Shown here: piece after piece, positions 1 to 5,276 of the stretch | How positions within the stretch are numbered: the stretch's first letter is position 1 | Layout: each line of letters starts with the position of its first letter | Assembly (NCBI GenBank): GCA_031284385.1 | Contig: JAISZZ010000168.1 | Span: forward strand, 1 to 7,144 | DNA length: 7,144 nucleotides | Reading direction: 5' to 3' | From: Treponema sp. | Lineage (GTDB): Bacteria > Spirochaetota > Spirochaetia > Treponematales > Breznakiellaceae | Made by a program: the position numbers and the translations under genes | Notes under the pieces: generated by a model | Databases searched by the model: none | What the model saw: the letters and a program-made list of their open reading frames with translations, nothing else | What the model was told of the DNA's origin: nothing

Positions 1-45
1 GGGGCCTGCCCAAAATTGAAAATGTGACCCAAATTTTACTGAACC

Positions 46-68
46 TCCGCGCCGCAGCACGGCGTGGA
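46..68. other. GC-rich hairpin before the first poly-C tract
   Basis: A 9-bp stem (46-54 with 60-68, one G.T pair) closes a CAGCA loop. It ends three bases before the poly-C tract. No T run follows, so it is not a classical intrinsic terminator in either direction. It could be the 3' structure of a gene lying left of the window or part of a repeat. Seen directly; function unknown. Confidence 0.4.
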
Positions 69-71
69 TTA

Positions 72-85
72 CCCCCCCCCCCCCC
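72..85 (+). repeat. Poly-C tract, 14 nt (tract 1)
   Basis: An uninterrupted run of 14 C, preceded by GGATTA. It lies about 36 nt upstream of the ATG of the transposase remnant and 21 nt before its ribosome binding site. Runs of this length are prone to slipped-strand mispairing. Two further 14-nt tracts with the same TTA-C14 junction occur at 2745-2758 (opposite strand) and 6993-7006. A reading frame entering from the left edge (position 3) runs through this tract to a stop at 129-131, but it has no recognisable protein content. Confidence 0.9.
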
Positions 86-120
86 ACTGCGAATAAGGAT
101 GCTCGAAGGAGGGTGTCCGA

Positions 121-200
121 ATGGGGGTGAACATAAAAGAAAAACAGGCGGTAGCCAGAGAATACCGGCCTCGTTATGAGAAGGCAATGAAACCGGAGGG
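121..200 (+). pseudogene. Truncated N-terminus of an integrase-type transposase
   Basis: A good Shine-Dalgarno (AAGGAGG, 106-112) precedes ATG 121. The first ~24 residues contain KEKQAVAREYRPRYEKA, which I associate with the N-terminus of DDE integrase-like transposases common in spirochaete genomes (recall, not a search). After about residue 24-30 the similarity stops and the frame runs into the C-terminus of an unrelated ISAs1-type transposase. The rest of this first transposase is absent, so this is a deletion remnant that still has a translation start. The breakpoint near 195-210 is approximate. Confidence 0.5.
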
Positions 201-207
201 TGGATGC

Positions 208-461
208 AGAAGAAGTCGACACATCATCCGCGGGCGCTGGTCAATCAAGAACGGTATGCGCTGGTATTTGGACGTGTGTTTTGGGGAAGATGTGTGCCGG
301 GTAGGGCAAACCACGTTGCGAAAAATCTGAATGTGATGAAAAAAGCGGCACTGCACCTCCTGCGAAAGACCATCGTGCTTGAAAAACGATTCGGTGTCTG
401 CGGTAAAATGTTCAGGGCTGCTTTCAGCGACGATTTCCTTTATCACGCACCGTTCGGCTAA
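208..461 (+). pseudogene. ISAs1-family transposase, C-terminal remnant with frameshift
   Basis: The window holds only the last ~83 residues of an ISAs1/H-repeat-type DDE transposase. In the first frame, RWSIKNGMRWYLDVCFGED matches the family block HWxIENxLHWxLDVxFxED. The catalytic Glu of IEN is Lys here (AAG, 247-249) and the usual His before Trp is Arg; both fit G/A transitions. After the VCRV residues the frame ends at a TGA (328-330). The family sequence resumes in another frame from position 303 (RANHVAKNLNVMKKAALHLL...) to TAA 459-461, matching the NLxVxRxxALxLL block. Deletion of one base near 301-303 explains the shift. The N-terminal DDE region is missing and the 5' end is fused to another transposase remnant. 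It cannot encode active transposase. Confidence 0.78.
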
Positions 462-465
462 GTTA

Positions 466-480
466 AATGACGTTGCCCTA
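466..480. repeat. Possible right terminus of the ISAs1-type element
   Basis: Right after the transposase stop, the sequence AATGACGTTGCCCTA resembles the ends I recall for ISAs1-family elements (outer end TAGGGCAAC on the other strand). No matching left inverted repeat or target duplication is seen in the window, as expected if the left part was deleted. Resemblance from memory only. Confidence 0.25.
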
Positions 481-483
481 CCC

Positions 484-513
484 TTGCGACAGTTGCCGGA
501 ATTTTATTATAGT
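484..513 (+). promoter_or_regulatory. Putative tag promoter (near-leaderless)
   Basis: A -35-like TTGCGA (484-489), an 18-nt spacer and a -10-like TATAGT (508-513) sit directly before the tag ATG at 519. Initiation would fall at about 519-520, giving a transcript with essentially no leader. This fits the lack of any Shine-Dalgarno upstream of the start. Both boxes deviate from consensus, so the call is tentative. Confidence 0.35.
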
Positions 514-518
514 TTATT

Positions 519-1082
519 ATGGAATTGATAAGGTGCCCGTGGTGTGCGGGCGATGAAAAGTATACGAGGTACCATGATGAGGAATGGGGAGTGCCTCAGC
601 ATGACAGTGAAAAGTTGTTCGAAGCGTTAATTCTTGACGGGGCGCAGGCAGGGCTTTCGTGGGTTACGATTTTGAAACGGCGCGATGATTACCGTGAAGC
701 GTTTGACAATATGAAACCGGAAATCATAGCGAATTACGGCGAAAAAGACATTAACCGTCTGTTGGAAAACGATAAAATAATCCGTAACCGCTCGAAAATA
801 GAGGCGGCGGTAAAAAATGCCCGCGCATATCTCGCCATGAAGGAGCAGGGACACGATTTTTCAGCATGGCTTTGGGACTGGGTAGAAGGTAAACCGGTGG
901 TCAATCACTATAAAACAATGAAAGAGGTGCCATCTTCCACTCCACTGTCCACTCAAATATCCAAAATACTGGTAAAAAGAGGCTTCTCGTATGTCGGACC
1001 AACAATAATTTACGCTTTTATGCAAGCCTCCGGTATAGTAAACGATCATCTTGTAAGCTGTTTTAGGCATGATACTGTTTAA
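519..1082 (+). CDS. tag: DNA-3-methyladenine glycosylase I
   Basis: Base-excision repair enzyme that removes 3-methyladenine from alkylated DNA in the cytoplasm. At 187 residues it matches the length of E. coli Tag and aligns along its whole length as far as I can recall that protein: YHDEEWGVP (18-26), DGAQAGLSWVTILKRR (40-55), NARAYL, KRGFSYVGPTIIYAFMQASGIVNDH. The four zinc-snap ligands are all present: Cys6, His19, His177, Cys181. The base-recognition Glu of E. coli Tag (Glu38) is Asp40 here, a conservative change. The ATG is the only start that preserves the conserved N-terminal Cys, although no Shine-Dalgarno precedes it; the transcript may be near-leaderless. It lies 58 nt upstream of the HMA/CooC pair and may be cotranscribed with it. 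A second alkylation-repair gene (ogt) lies beyond cooC. Confidence 0.95.
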   Translation: MELIRCPWCAGDEKYTRYHDEEWGVPQHDSEKLFEALILDGAQAGLSWVTILKRRDDYREAFDNMKPEIIANYGEKDINRLLENDKIIRNRSKIEAAVKNARAYLAMKEQGHDFSAWLWDWVEGKPVVNHYKTMKEVPSSTPLSTQISKILVKRGFSYVGPTIIYAFMQASGIVNDHLVSCFRHDTV

Positions 1083-1140
1083 AAGCAAAGGCGGGGCATA
1101 GGCCGCATCCGCCGCATTAATTTTTTTAAGGAGAATAATT

Positions 1141-1344
1141 ATGAAGACCATATTAGCAGTCGAGGGAATGTCCTGCGAACATTGCGTAAAACACGTAACG
1201 GAAGCGTTACAGGCGGTTGCCGGCGTTAAAAAAGCCAAGGTAATTCTAAAAGCGAAAAAAGCGGAAGTTGAACACGCGGACAGCGTAACGCTTGACGCAC
1301 TCAAGGCCGCCGTAACGGAAGCCGGTTTTCAGGTAGTCGCATGA
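1141..1344 (+). CDS. HMA-domain metallochaperone (CopZ-like)
   Basis: A single heavy-metal-associated domain of 67 residues, the usual size for a free-standing CopZ-type chaperone. The metal site is GMSCEHC with Cys12 and Cys15 on the loop before helix 1. The order fits beta-alpha-beta-beta-alpha-beta: TILAVEGM, CVKHVTEALQAV, VKKAKVILKAKK, AEVEH, LDALKAAVTEAG, FQVVA. It is a soluble cytoplasmic protein that carries a soft metal, Cu(I) in well-studied relatives, on the two cysteines. A strong Shine-Dalgarno (AAGGAG, 1128-1133) sits 7 nt before ATG. Its TGA overlaps the ATG of the CooC gene (ATGA), and no copper ATPase or copper regulator is nearby. The metal may therefore be tied to CooC function (Ni) rather than copper export; that is inference. 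Confidence 0.88.
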   Translation: MKTILAVEGMSCEHCVKHVTEALQAVAGVKKAKVILKAKKAEVEHADSVTLDALKAAVTEAGFQVVA

Positions 1345-2114
1345 CGTATTCCGTAGCGTTTGCGGGAAAGGGCGGCGTCGGAAAAACTACAACTTGCGGG
1401 CTTTTTATAAATCATCTGATTAAGGCCGGTAAAAAGCCGATTTTGGCCGTTGATGCGGATGCCAATTCAAATTTGAACGAGGTTCTCGGAGTCAAAGTCG
1501 CTTTGACACTGGGCGATTTGCGCGAAGAAATCGCCCACGCGGAAATGGCCGATCCAAGCCCCATCCCGTTGGGAATGTCCAAGCAGGATTACGCGAATTA
1601 CAAGTTCGCGGACGCGCTGATAGAACATGATCATTTTGATATGCTTGTGATGGGCAGAACCCAGAGTAAGGGCTGTTACTGCTTTGTCAACGATATTTTG
1701 CGTGAACAGATACGCCGGTACTACTTGAATTACGCCTACATGGTGGTTGATAACGAGGCAGGGCTTGAACACATAAGCCGAGGTATTCTGCCGCCCGTAG
1801 ACCTCATACTGCTTGTCAGCGATTCTTCGAGGCGCGGCATACAGGCTGTCGGTCGCATCGCCAAGATGGTAAGCGAACTCAGTTTGAACGCAAAGGATGT
1901 GTTGTTGATAGTAAACCGCGCCCCAAACGGAGTTCTGAGCGACGGCGTTAAACAGGAAATCGAACTGCAAAACTTAAAATTGCTGGGCGTTCTGCCGCAG
2001 GATGACCTTGTATACGAATATGATGCCGAAGGCAGGCCCTTGATTGAATTGCCGGACGACACGGGCGTAAAAAAAGCCATAAAAACTATAATCGAGAAAC
2101 TAGAGTTACCGTAA
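1341..2114 (+). CDS. cooC: CooC-type Ni-insertion ATPase (CO dehydrogenase maturation)
   Basis: A SIMIBI-class (MinD-like) P-loop ATPase of 257 residues. Members of the CooC/AcsF group use ATP-driven dimerisation to help insert nickel into the C-cluster of CO dehydrogenase or into acetyl-CoA synthase. Visible motifs are the deviant Walker A GKGGVGKTT (9-17, signature Lys10 and Lys15), switch I VDADANSNL (37-45), the Cys-x-Cys metal site GCYC (Cys112, Cys114; as I recall, the same numbering as in Carboxydothermus CooC1), Walker B YMVVDNEAGLEH (133-144) and the base-binding VNRAPN (191-196). The CxC is what separates CooC from ParA/MinD/ArsA relatives. ATG overlaps the preceding HMA stop by 4 nt, which suggests translational coupling; AGG at 1331-1333 is a weak Shine-Dalgarno. 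No CODH/ACS subunit gene is in the window, so the client is not visible. Confidence 0.88.
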   Translation: MTYSVAFAGKGGVGKTTTCGLFINHLIKAGKKPILAVDADANSNLNEVLGVKVALTLGDLREEIAHAEMADPSPIPLGMSKQDYANYKFADALIEHDHFDMLVMGRTQSKGCYCFVNDILREQIRRYYLNYAYMVVDNEAGLEHISRGILPPVDLILLVSDSSRRGIQAVGRIAKMVSELSLNAKDVLLIVNRAPNGVLSDGVKQEIELQNLKLLGVLPQDDLVYEYDAEGRPLIELPDDTGVKKAIKTIIEKLELP

Positions 2115-2125
2115 GAAACGGTACA

Positions 2126-2155
2126 AAATAACATGACCGTTTGGCCGTGTTATTT
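2126..2155. terminator. Bidirectional terminator between convergent cooC and ogt
   Basis: The outer arms AAATAACA (2126-2133) and TGTTATTT (2148-2155) are perfect complements. The stem continues inward through T.G, G-C, one A/C mismatch and two C-G pairs to a GTTT loop. It starts 11 nt after the cooC stop and 13 nt past the ogt stop. Read on the minus strand the hairpin ends in TTATTTTG, so it works better for ogt. On the plus strand the downstream T run is poor. Confidence 0.65.
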
Positions 2156-2168
2156 CATTGTGTAGTTT

Positions 2169-2666
2169 CTAAATTGCGCCCTCCAACTGAAGCAGCGTTT
2201 TTTTGAGCGGGATGCCGCCGCCAAATCCGGTGAGTCCGCCGTCCGCGCCTATGACTCTATGGCAAGGTACGATAATCGATATGGGGTTGTTGTGTATAGC
2301 GCCGCCTGCCGCACGGCAGGCGGCTTCGTTTCCGGCGGCGCGGGCTATGTCGCGGTAAACGCGGGTTTCTCCGTACGGTATGTCGAGCAGCGCGTTCCAT
2401 ACCCTCATCTGAAAATCGGTACCGCTCAGTCTTAACGGCACGTCAAAATTCCGGCGTTTGCCCGCGGCGTACTCCTCGATTTGCCGCCGCGCCGCTTCAA
2501 TAACCTCCGCTTCAGGCGAATCGCCGCGTAACGGCGCGTTTACACGCGCCGCGTCCGATTCAAGTCCGCCAAACAATACGCCGGTAAGTTCCGCCCTCAC
2601 AGCGTATATGGCCAGCCGCGTCGTTAAGCCGCCAAAATTTATCTCATAACAAGAACCTGTTTTCAT
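2169..2666 (-). CDS. ogt: Methylated-DNA--protein-cysteine S-methyltransferase
   Basis: A suicide repair protein that transfers alkyl groups from O6-alkylguanine (and O4-alkylthymine) in DNA to its own cysteine. At 165 residues it is the stand-alone Ogt type with no Ada N-terminal regulatory domain. The C-terminal half carries the conserved parts: FQMRVWNALLDIPYGETRVY (85-104), a helix-turn-helix-like IARAAGNEAACRAAGGAI with the base-flipping Arg118, NNPISIIVPCHRVIG with acceptor Cys135, then GGLTGFGGGIPLKKTLLQLEG. The N-terminal ~75 residues are the variable domain. The ATG at 2666 has only a weak GGGGA about 10 nt upstream. The gene is convergent with cooC and divergent from the HIT gene, and it has its own good promoter next to a 14-nt poly-C tract, so its expression might vary with tract length. 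Confidence 0.95.
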   Translation of the reverse strand: MKTGSCYEINFGGLTTRLAIYAVRAELTGVLFGGLESDAARVNAPLRGDSPEAEVIEAARRQIEEYAAGKRRNFDVPLRLSGTDFQMRVWNALLDIPYGETRVYRDIARAAGNEAACRAAGGAIHNNPISIIVPCHRVIGADGGLTGFGGGIPLKKTLLQLEGAI

Positions 2667-2711
2667 ATATTTCCATCCCCGCCTTTCCCCGCCGTAGATA
2701 CGCCGCCTGAA

Positions 2712-2741
2712 AGTATATCCGCAAAAGCCGCTGTATTACAA
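2712..2741 (-). promoter_or_regulatory. Putative sigma-70 promoter of ogt
   Basis: On the minus strand, TTGTAA (2741-2736) and TATACT (2717-2712) are 18 nt apart, close to the TTGACA/TATAAT consensus. Initiation would fall near 2705, giving a leader of about 40 nt before ATG 2666. The poly-C tract ends three bases upstream of the -35 box, where a changing tract length would alter the DNA seen by RNA polymerase or an activator. Confidence 0.6.
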
Positions 2742-2744
2742 TAA

Positions 2745-2758
2745 GGGGGGGGGGGGGG
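2745..2758 (-). repeat. Poly-G/C tract, 14 nt (tract 2)
   Basis: Fourteen G on the plus strand, i.e. C14 on the ogt sense strand, preceded there by GATTTTA. Same length and same TTA-C14 junction as tracts 1 and 3. It lies in the divergent ogt/HIT spacer beside the ogt -35 box. The remaining spacer (2759-2919) shows no ORF worth reporting. Confidence 0.9.
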
Positions 2759-2879
2759 TAAAATCATTGTGAATCTAGCAAAATTCGGCGTATGTTAAAC
2801 TCGCCGGTGGGCAGTCGCGGATAAATGTAAAATTGCCGGCCTGCGTTCAGTCTGTCTATACCTAACAGCGGATTTATTG

Positions 2880-2910
2880 TATAGTGAATGTCATCGTACA
2901 GTGAATTGTC
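2880..2910 (+). repeat. Imperfect direct repeat upstream of the HIT gene
   Basis: TATAGTGAATGTC (2880-2892) and TACAGTGAATTGTC (2897-2910) differ by one substitution and one inserted T, and their starts are 17 nt apart. They end 10 nt before the HIT start codon. The first contains a possible -10 box (TATAGT) but no matching -35 is evident. It could be a paired operator or chance. Confidence 0.3.
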
Positions 2911-2919
2911 TGGGATTAT

Positions 2920-3264
2920 ATGGGTGATTGTATTTTTTGTAAAATTATAGAAGGCTCGATACCGTCAAATAAAATATTTGAGGATGATGATATGCTTGTA
3001 TTCCATGATATTGATCCTAAAGCGCCGATACATTTTCTTGTGATTCCAAAACGGCATATAAACAATATTATGGAATGTGGCGCGGAAGACGGTATTCTGT
3101 TGGGCAAATTGCTGTTAAAGGCGCAGGAAACGGCGAGTTTGCTTGGATGTGGCGGCGGCGGGGCGCGTTTTGTTGTCAACTGCAAGAGCGATGGCGGCCA
3201 GACGGTTGACCATTTGCATATTCATGTCTTGGGTGGACGTAAACTTGACTGGCCTCCAGGTTGA
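2920..3264 (+). CDS. HIT-family (HINT-like) nucleotide hydrolase
   Basis: A small histidine-triad protein of 114 residues, full length for the HINT branch, which hydrolyses AMP-lysine-type purine nucleoside phosphoramidates. The N-terminus CIFCKIIEGSIPS (4-16) carries the Cys4/Cys7 pair found in zinc-binding members. FHDIDPKAPIHFLVIPKRHI (28-47) is the conserved core. The triad HLHIHVLGGR has His98, His100 and His102, with His100 at the position of the nucleophile in HINT1. The C-terminus WPPG is typical and shows the protein is complete. A weak GGGA lies 4 nt before ATG. It is the first gene of a tight rightward group; a TTG-started exported-protein gene follows after 13 nt. The physiological substrate is not known from context. 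Confidence 0.93.
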   Translation: MGDCIFCKIIEGSIPSNKIFEDDDMLVFHDIDPKAPIHFLVIPKRHINNIMECGAEDGILLGKLLLKAQETASLLGCGGGGARFVVNCKSDGGQTVDHLHIHVLGGRKLDWPPG

Positions 3265-3277
3265 ACAAAAATGGCGT

Positions 3278-3778
3278 TTGCGGCGTAAAGTCCGCGTTTT
3301 TTTTCGGATTTTAACAATAATTTGTGTTATTTTTGCTTTTCTGACGGAGGTGGAAGGACAGCAATTGCCGGAACCCGCGTTACATCGTGATATTTACCGG
3401 AAACCTGCCGCGGAAACCGATCCTGTAATTTTTATCGGGATGAGCGTTTCGGAGCTTATCGAAAATTTTGGGCCGCCTGACTCAGTTTACGCATCACGTG
3501 GACTTGAATCTTGGCAGGACGATGTTGTTTTCGAGTATTCCGGCGTTGATTTTTACATCTACAAAGACAAGGTTTGGCAGCTCAGTCTTGAAAACGGCAT
3601 CGGGATAAGCAAGGGCGACCCTCGCGCCGCCGTGCTTTTGGTTCTAGGCGAGTCAGCTCTGGATAAAGAAAAATATATATCGGCGAAGTTGCGCGATTCA
3701 AGCTGGCCTCTGGAGTGGCGTTTCAATATCGAGGGCGGAAAAGTGTCCGCCATCTATTTATATAGGATGGATTATTGA
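3278..3778 (+). CDS. Small exported protein of unknown function
   Basis: I do not recognise a named family. From the TTG at 3278 the product is 166 residues. It starts with a typical signal peptide: basic RRK, a hydrophobic stretch (VFFRILTIICVIFAFL) and a possible cleavage after EVEG (about residue 27). The mature part has a motif MSVSELIENFGPPDSVYA followed by a Trp/Tyr-rich beta segment (SWQDDVVFEY, FYIYKDKVWQL). This layout recalls small periplasmic or outer-membrane-associated treponemal proteins and loosely SmpA/OmlA-like 'G-x-P' folds, but that is only an impression. No lipobox Cys is seen. The frame is open upstream to ATG 3143 and also has ATG 3224; both would overlap the HIT gene and add a long tail before the signal peptide, so the TTG is preferred although it lacks a Shine-Dalgarno. 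The stop abuts the aroDE ATG with no gap. Confidence 0.75.
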   Translation: MRRKVRVFFRILTIICVIFAFLTEVEGQQLPEPALHRDIYRKPAAETDPVIFIGMSVSELIENFGPPDSVYASRGLESWQDDVVFEYSGVDFYIYKDKVWQLSLENGIGISKGDPRAAVLLVLGESALDKEKYISAKLRDSSWPLEWRFNIEGGKVSAIYLYRMDY

Positions 3779-5266
3779 ATGACAAAAATATGCCTATGTT
3801 TAACCGGAAAAACTATAGAGCGTGATTTGGAAATGCTCAATAAGTATAGGTCGTATATCGATATGGTGGAACTGCGGGCAGACTACCTCTCGCAGGAAGA
3901 GCGTTTTTCTATACGGCGTTTTCCCGCTCTTGCCGGTTTGCCGGTCATTCTGACAATACGCCGCAAGAGCGACGGCGGTCAGTATGATGCCGGAGAAAGT
4001 TCCCGCATCGTACTTTTTTCAAAGGCTCTGGCGTTTGCCGAAGCGGACGTGCGGCATAACTTCGCCTATGTCGATTTGGAAGAAGACTTGACTCTATCTA
4101 GTCTGGAAGAAGCCGCCCGCGTTTTTGGTACAAGAATAATACGCTCATTCCACAGCTTTAAGGGGCCGCATGATAAACTTATTGAACGGATACGATCAAT
4201 GTGCCGCTTTGGGGACGAAATTGTTAAGGCCGCCATCAATATGGAAAGCCTTGACGATGTAGCCCAGCTTTTCAAAATATCGCGGGAACTTGGCGACATG
4301 GATAAAATATTGCTTTGCATGGGAGAAAGCGCGGTTTGCAGCCGTATTTTGTCTAAAAAACTGGGTTCATACATTTGTTATACATCCGTGAAGGGCGAGC
4401 CGGACTTTCCTGTAGCTGCTCCGGGTCAGCTTGACCCTTCTGAGCTTGTGGATTTGTACCGTTTCCGCTCAATCACTAAAGATGCGGAAGTGTACGGCAT
4501 ACTCGGTTATCCGCTGAAAGCGACATCCAGCCCTCCGTTCTTTAACGGAGTGTTCGGACGCGAGAACAAGGATGCTGTTTATGTGCCATTCCCTTCACAG
4601 ACGGCGGCCCCGTTTTTTAGGCTCGCAGACGAGGTAAATTTGCTCGGCGCTTCCGTTACCGTGCCGCATAAAGAGGCCGTGCTGAATCATCTGTCGTTTG
4701 TATCTGAACAGGTTCAATCTGTCGGTGCCTGCAATACCATAGTGCGTACCGGAAACGGCTGGAGCGGCTATAATACCGATACGGCGGGTTTTTCCGCATC
4801 GCTGCTGGATTTCATCGGGCGGAAGGATTTCAAGCGAAAACGGGTAACGATAATCGGCGCGGGCGGGGCGGCGCGAGCCGTGGCCGCCGAGATTTATAGG
4901 CTGAAGGGTAAGGCGCTGATACTCAACAGAAGCAAACTTCGCGCAGGTCAGCTCGCCGTCCGCTACAATTTTGAGTACGGCAGCTTGGATCCAGAAAGTC
5001 TGAAATGTATCAAAAAGTATTCCGACATAATCGTACAAACTACGTCTGTCGGCATGGAACCGGACATTGACAGCGACCCGCTGCGTGATTATGAACTTAC
5101 AGGTAAAGAGGTTGTGATGGATATTATCTACAAGCCTGAACGTACCGCTCTTTTAAAACGCGCCGCCGCCTCAGGCTGCCGCATCCTTAATGGCTCGGAA
5201 ATGTTGTTGCGTCAGGCAAAATTGCAGTATCAGTATTTCTTTGACAAAAAATATCCCTCCGAATGA
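3779..5266 (+). CDS. aroDE: Bifunctional 3-dehydroquinate dehydratase / shikimate dehydrogenase
   Basis: A fusion enzyme of 495 residues for two successive shikimate-pathway steps: dehydration of 3-dehydroquinate to 3-dehydroshikimate, then NADPH reduction to shikimate. Residues 1-~228 are a type I (Schiff-base) dehydratase: VELRADYL with Glu31/Arg33, His125 in IIRSFHSF, catalytic Lys150 in EIVKAAIN, and Gln217 in the APGQL loop. Residues ~237-495 are shikimate dehydrogenase: GILGYPLKATSSP with substrate-binding positions Thr249 and Ser251 (the first is usually Ser), catalytic Lys298 in TVPHKEA, Asn319 and Asp334 (NTDTAGF), nucleotide loop GAGGAARA (360-367), NADP-type NRS (383-385), and Gln479 near the end. 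Both halves keep their catalytic residues. Such fusions are known in plants, chlamydiae and some treponemes. The gene starts at the base after the preceding stop; AGGA at 3765-3768 is a weak Shine-Dalgarno. Confidence 0.95.
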   Translation: MTKICLCLTGKTIERDLEMLNKYRSYIDMVELRADYLSQEERFSIRRFPALAGLPVILTIRRKSDGGQYDAGESSRIVLFSKALAFAEADVRHNFAYVDLEEDLTLSSLEEAARVFGTRIIRSFHSFKGPHDKLIERIRSMCRFGDEIVKAAINMESLDDVAQLFKISRELGDMDKILLCMGESAVCSRILSKKLGSYICYTSVKGEPDFPVAAPGQLDPSELVDLYRFRSITKDAEVYGILGYPLKATSSPPFFNGVFGRENKDAVYVPFPSQTAAPFFRLADEVNLLGASVTVPHKEAVLNHLSFVSEQVQSVGACNTIVRTGNGWSGYNTDTAGFSASLLDFIGRKDFKRKRVTIIGAGGAARAVAAEIYRLKGKALILNRSKLRAGQLAVRYNFEYGSLDPESLKCIKKYSDIIVQTTSVGMEPDIDSDPLRDYELTGKEVVMDIIYKPERTALLKRAAASGCRILNGSEMLLRQAKLQYQYFFDKKYPSE

Positions 5267-5276
5267 GTCGCGAGCC

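Noticed and set aside
3..131. Open frame entering from the left edge through tract 1
   Set aside because: About 42 codons with no recognisable protein features and a hairpin inside; may simply be chance, since the left context is missing.
1091..1127. Possible terminator after tag (GGCGG/CCGCC stem, then T7)
   Set aside because: The stem is only 5 bp with a long loop and the T run starts about 8 nt past it, next to the Shine-Dalgarno of the HMA gene; too weak to call.
861..1304. 147-codon minus-strand ORF across the tag/HMA region
   Set aside because: It is antisense to two well-recognised genes and its predicted protein has no family features; a shadow frame.
1467..2134. Minus-strand ORFs over cooC
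   Set aside because: Antisense to a complete CooC with all motifs; no independent start signal or protein similarity.
2745..2758. G-quadruplex from the G14 run
   Set aside because: A single uninterrupted G14 can in principle fold, but sequence alone gives no evidence beyond the homopolymer itself.
3143..3277. Longer start for the exported protein (ATG 3143 or 3224)
   Set aside because: Would overlap the HIT catalytic region and put 18-45 residues before a standard signal peptide; kept only as an alternative.
4595..5038. 147-codon minus-strand ORF within aroDE
   Set aside because: Lies wholly inside the shikimate dehydrogenase domain on the opposite strand with no recognisable content.
5190..5276. 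Longer NFACT start at ATG 5190
   Set aside because: The extra 29 residues are read out of frame from the end of aroDE, are Cys-rich and unlike NFACT N-termini; the family-like sequence begins at GTG 5277.
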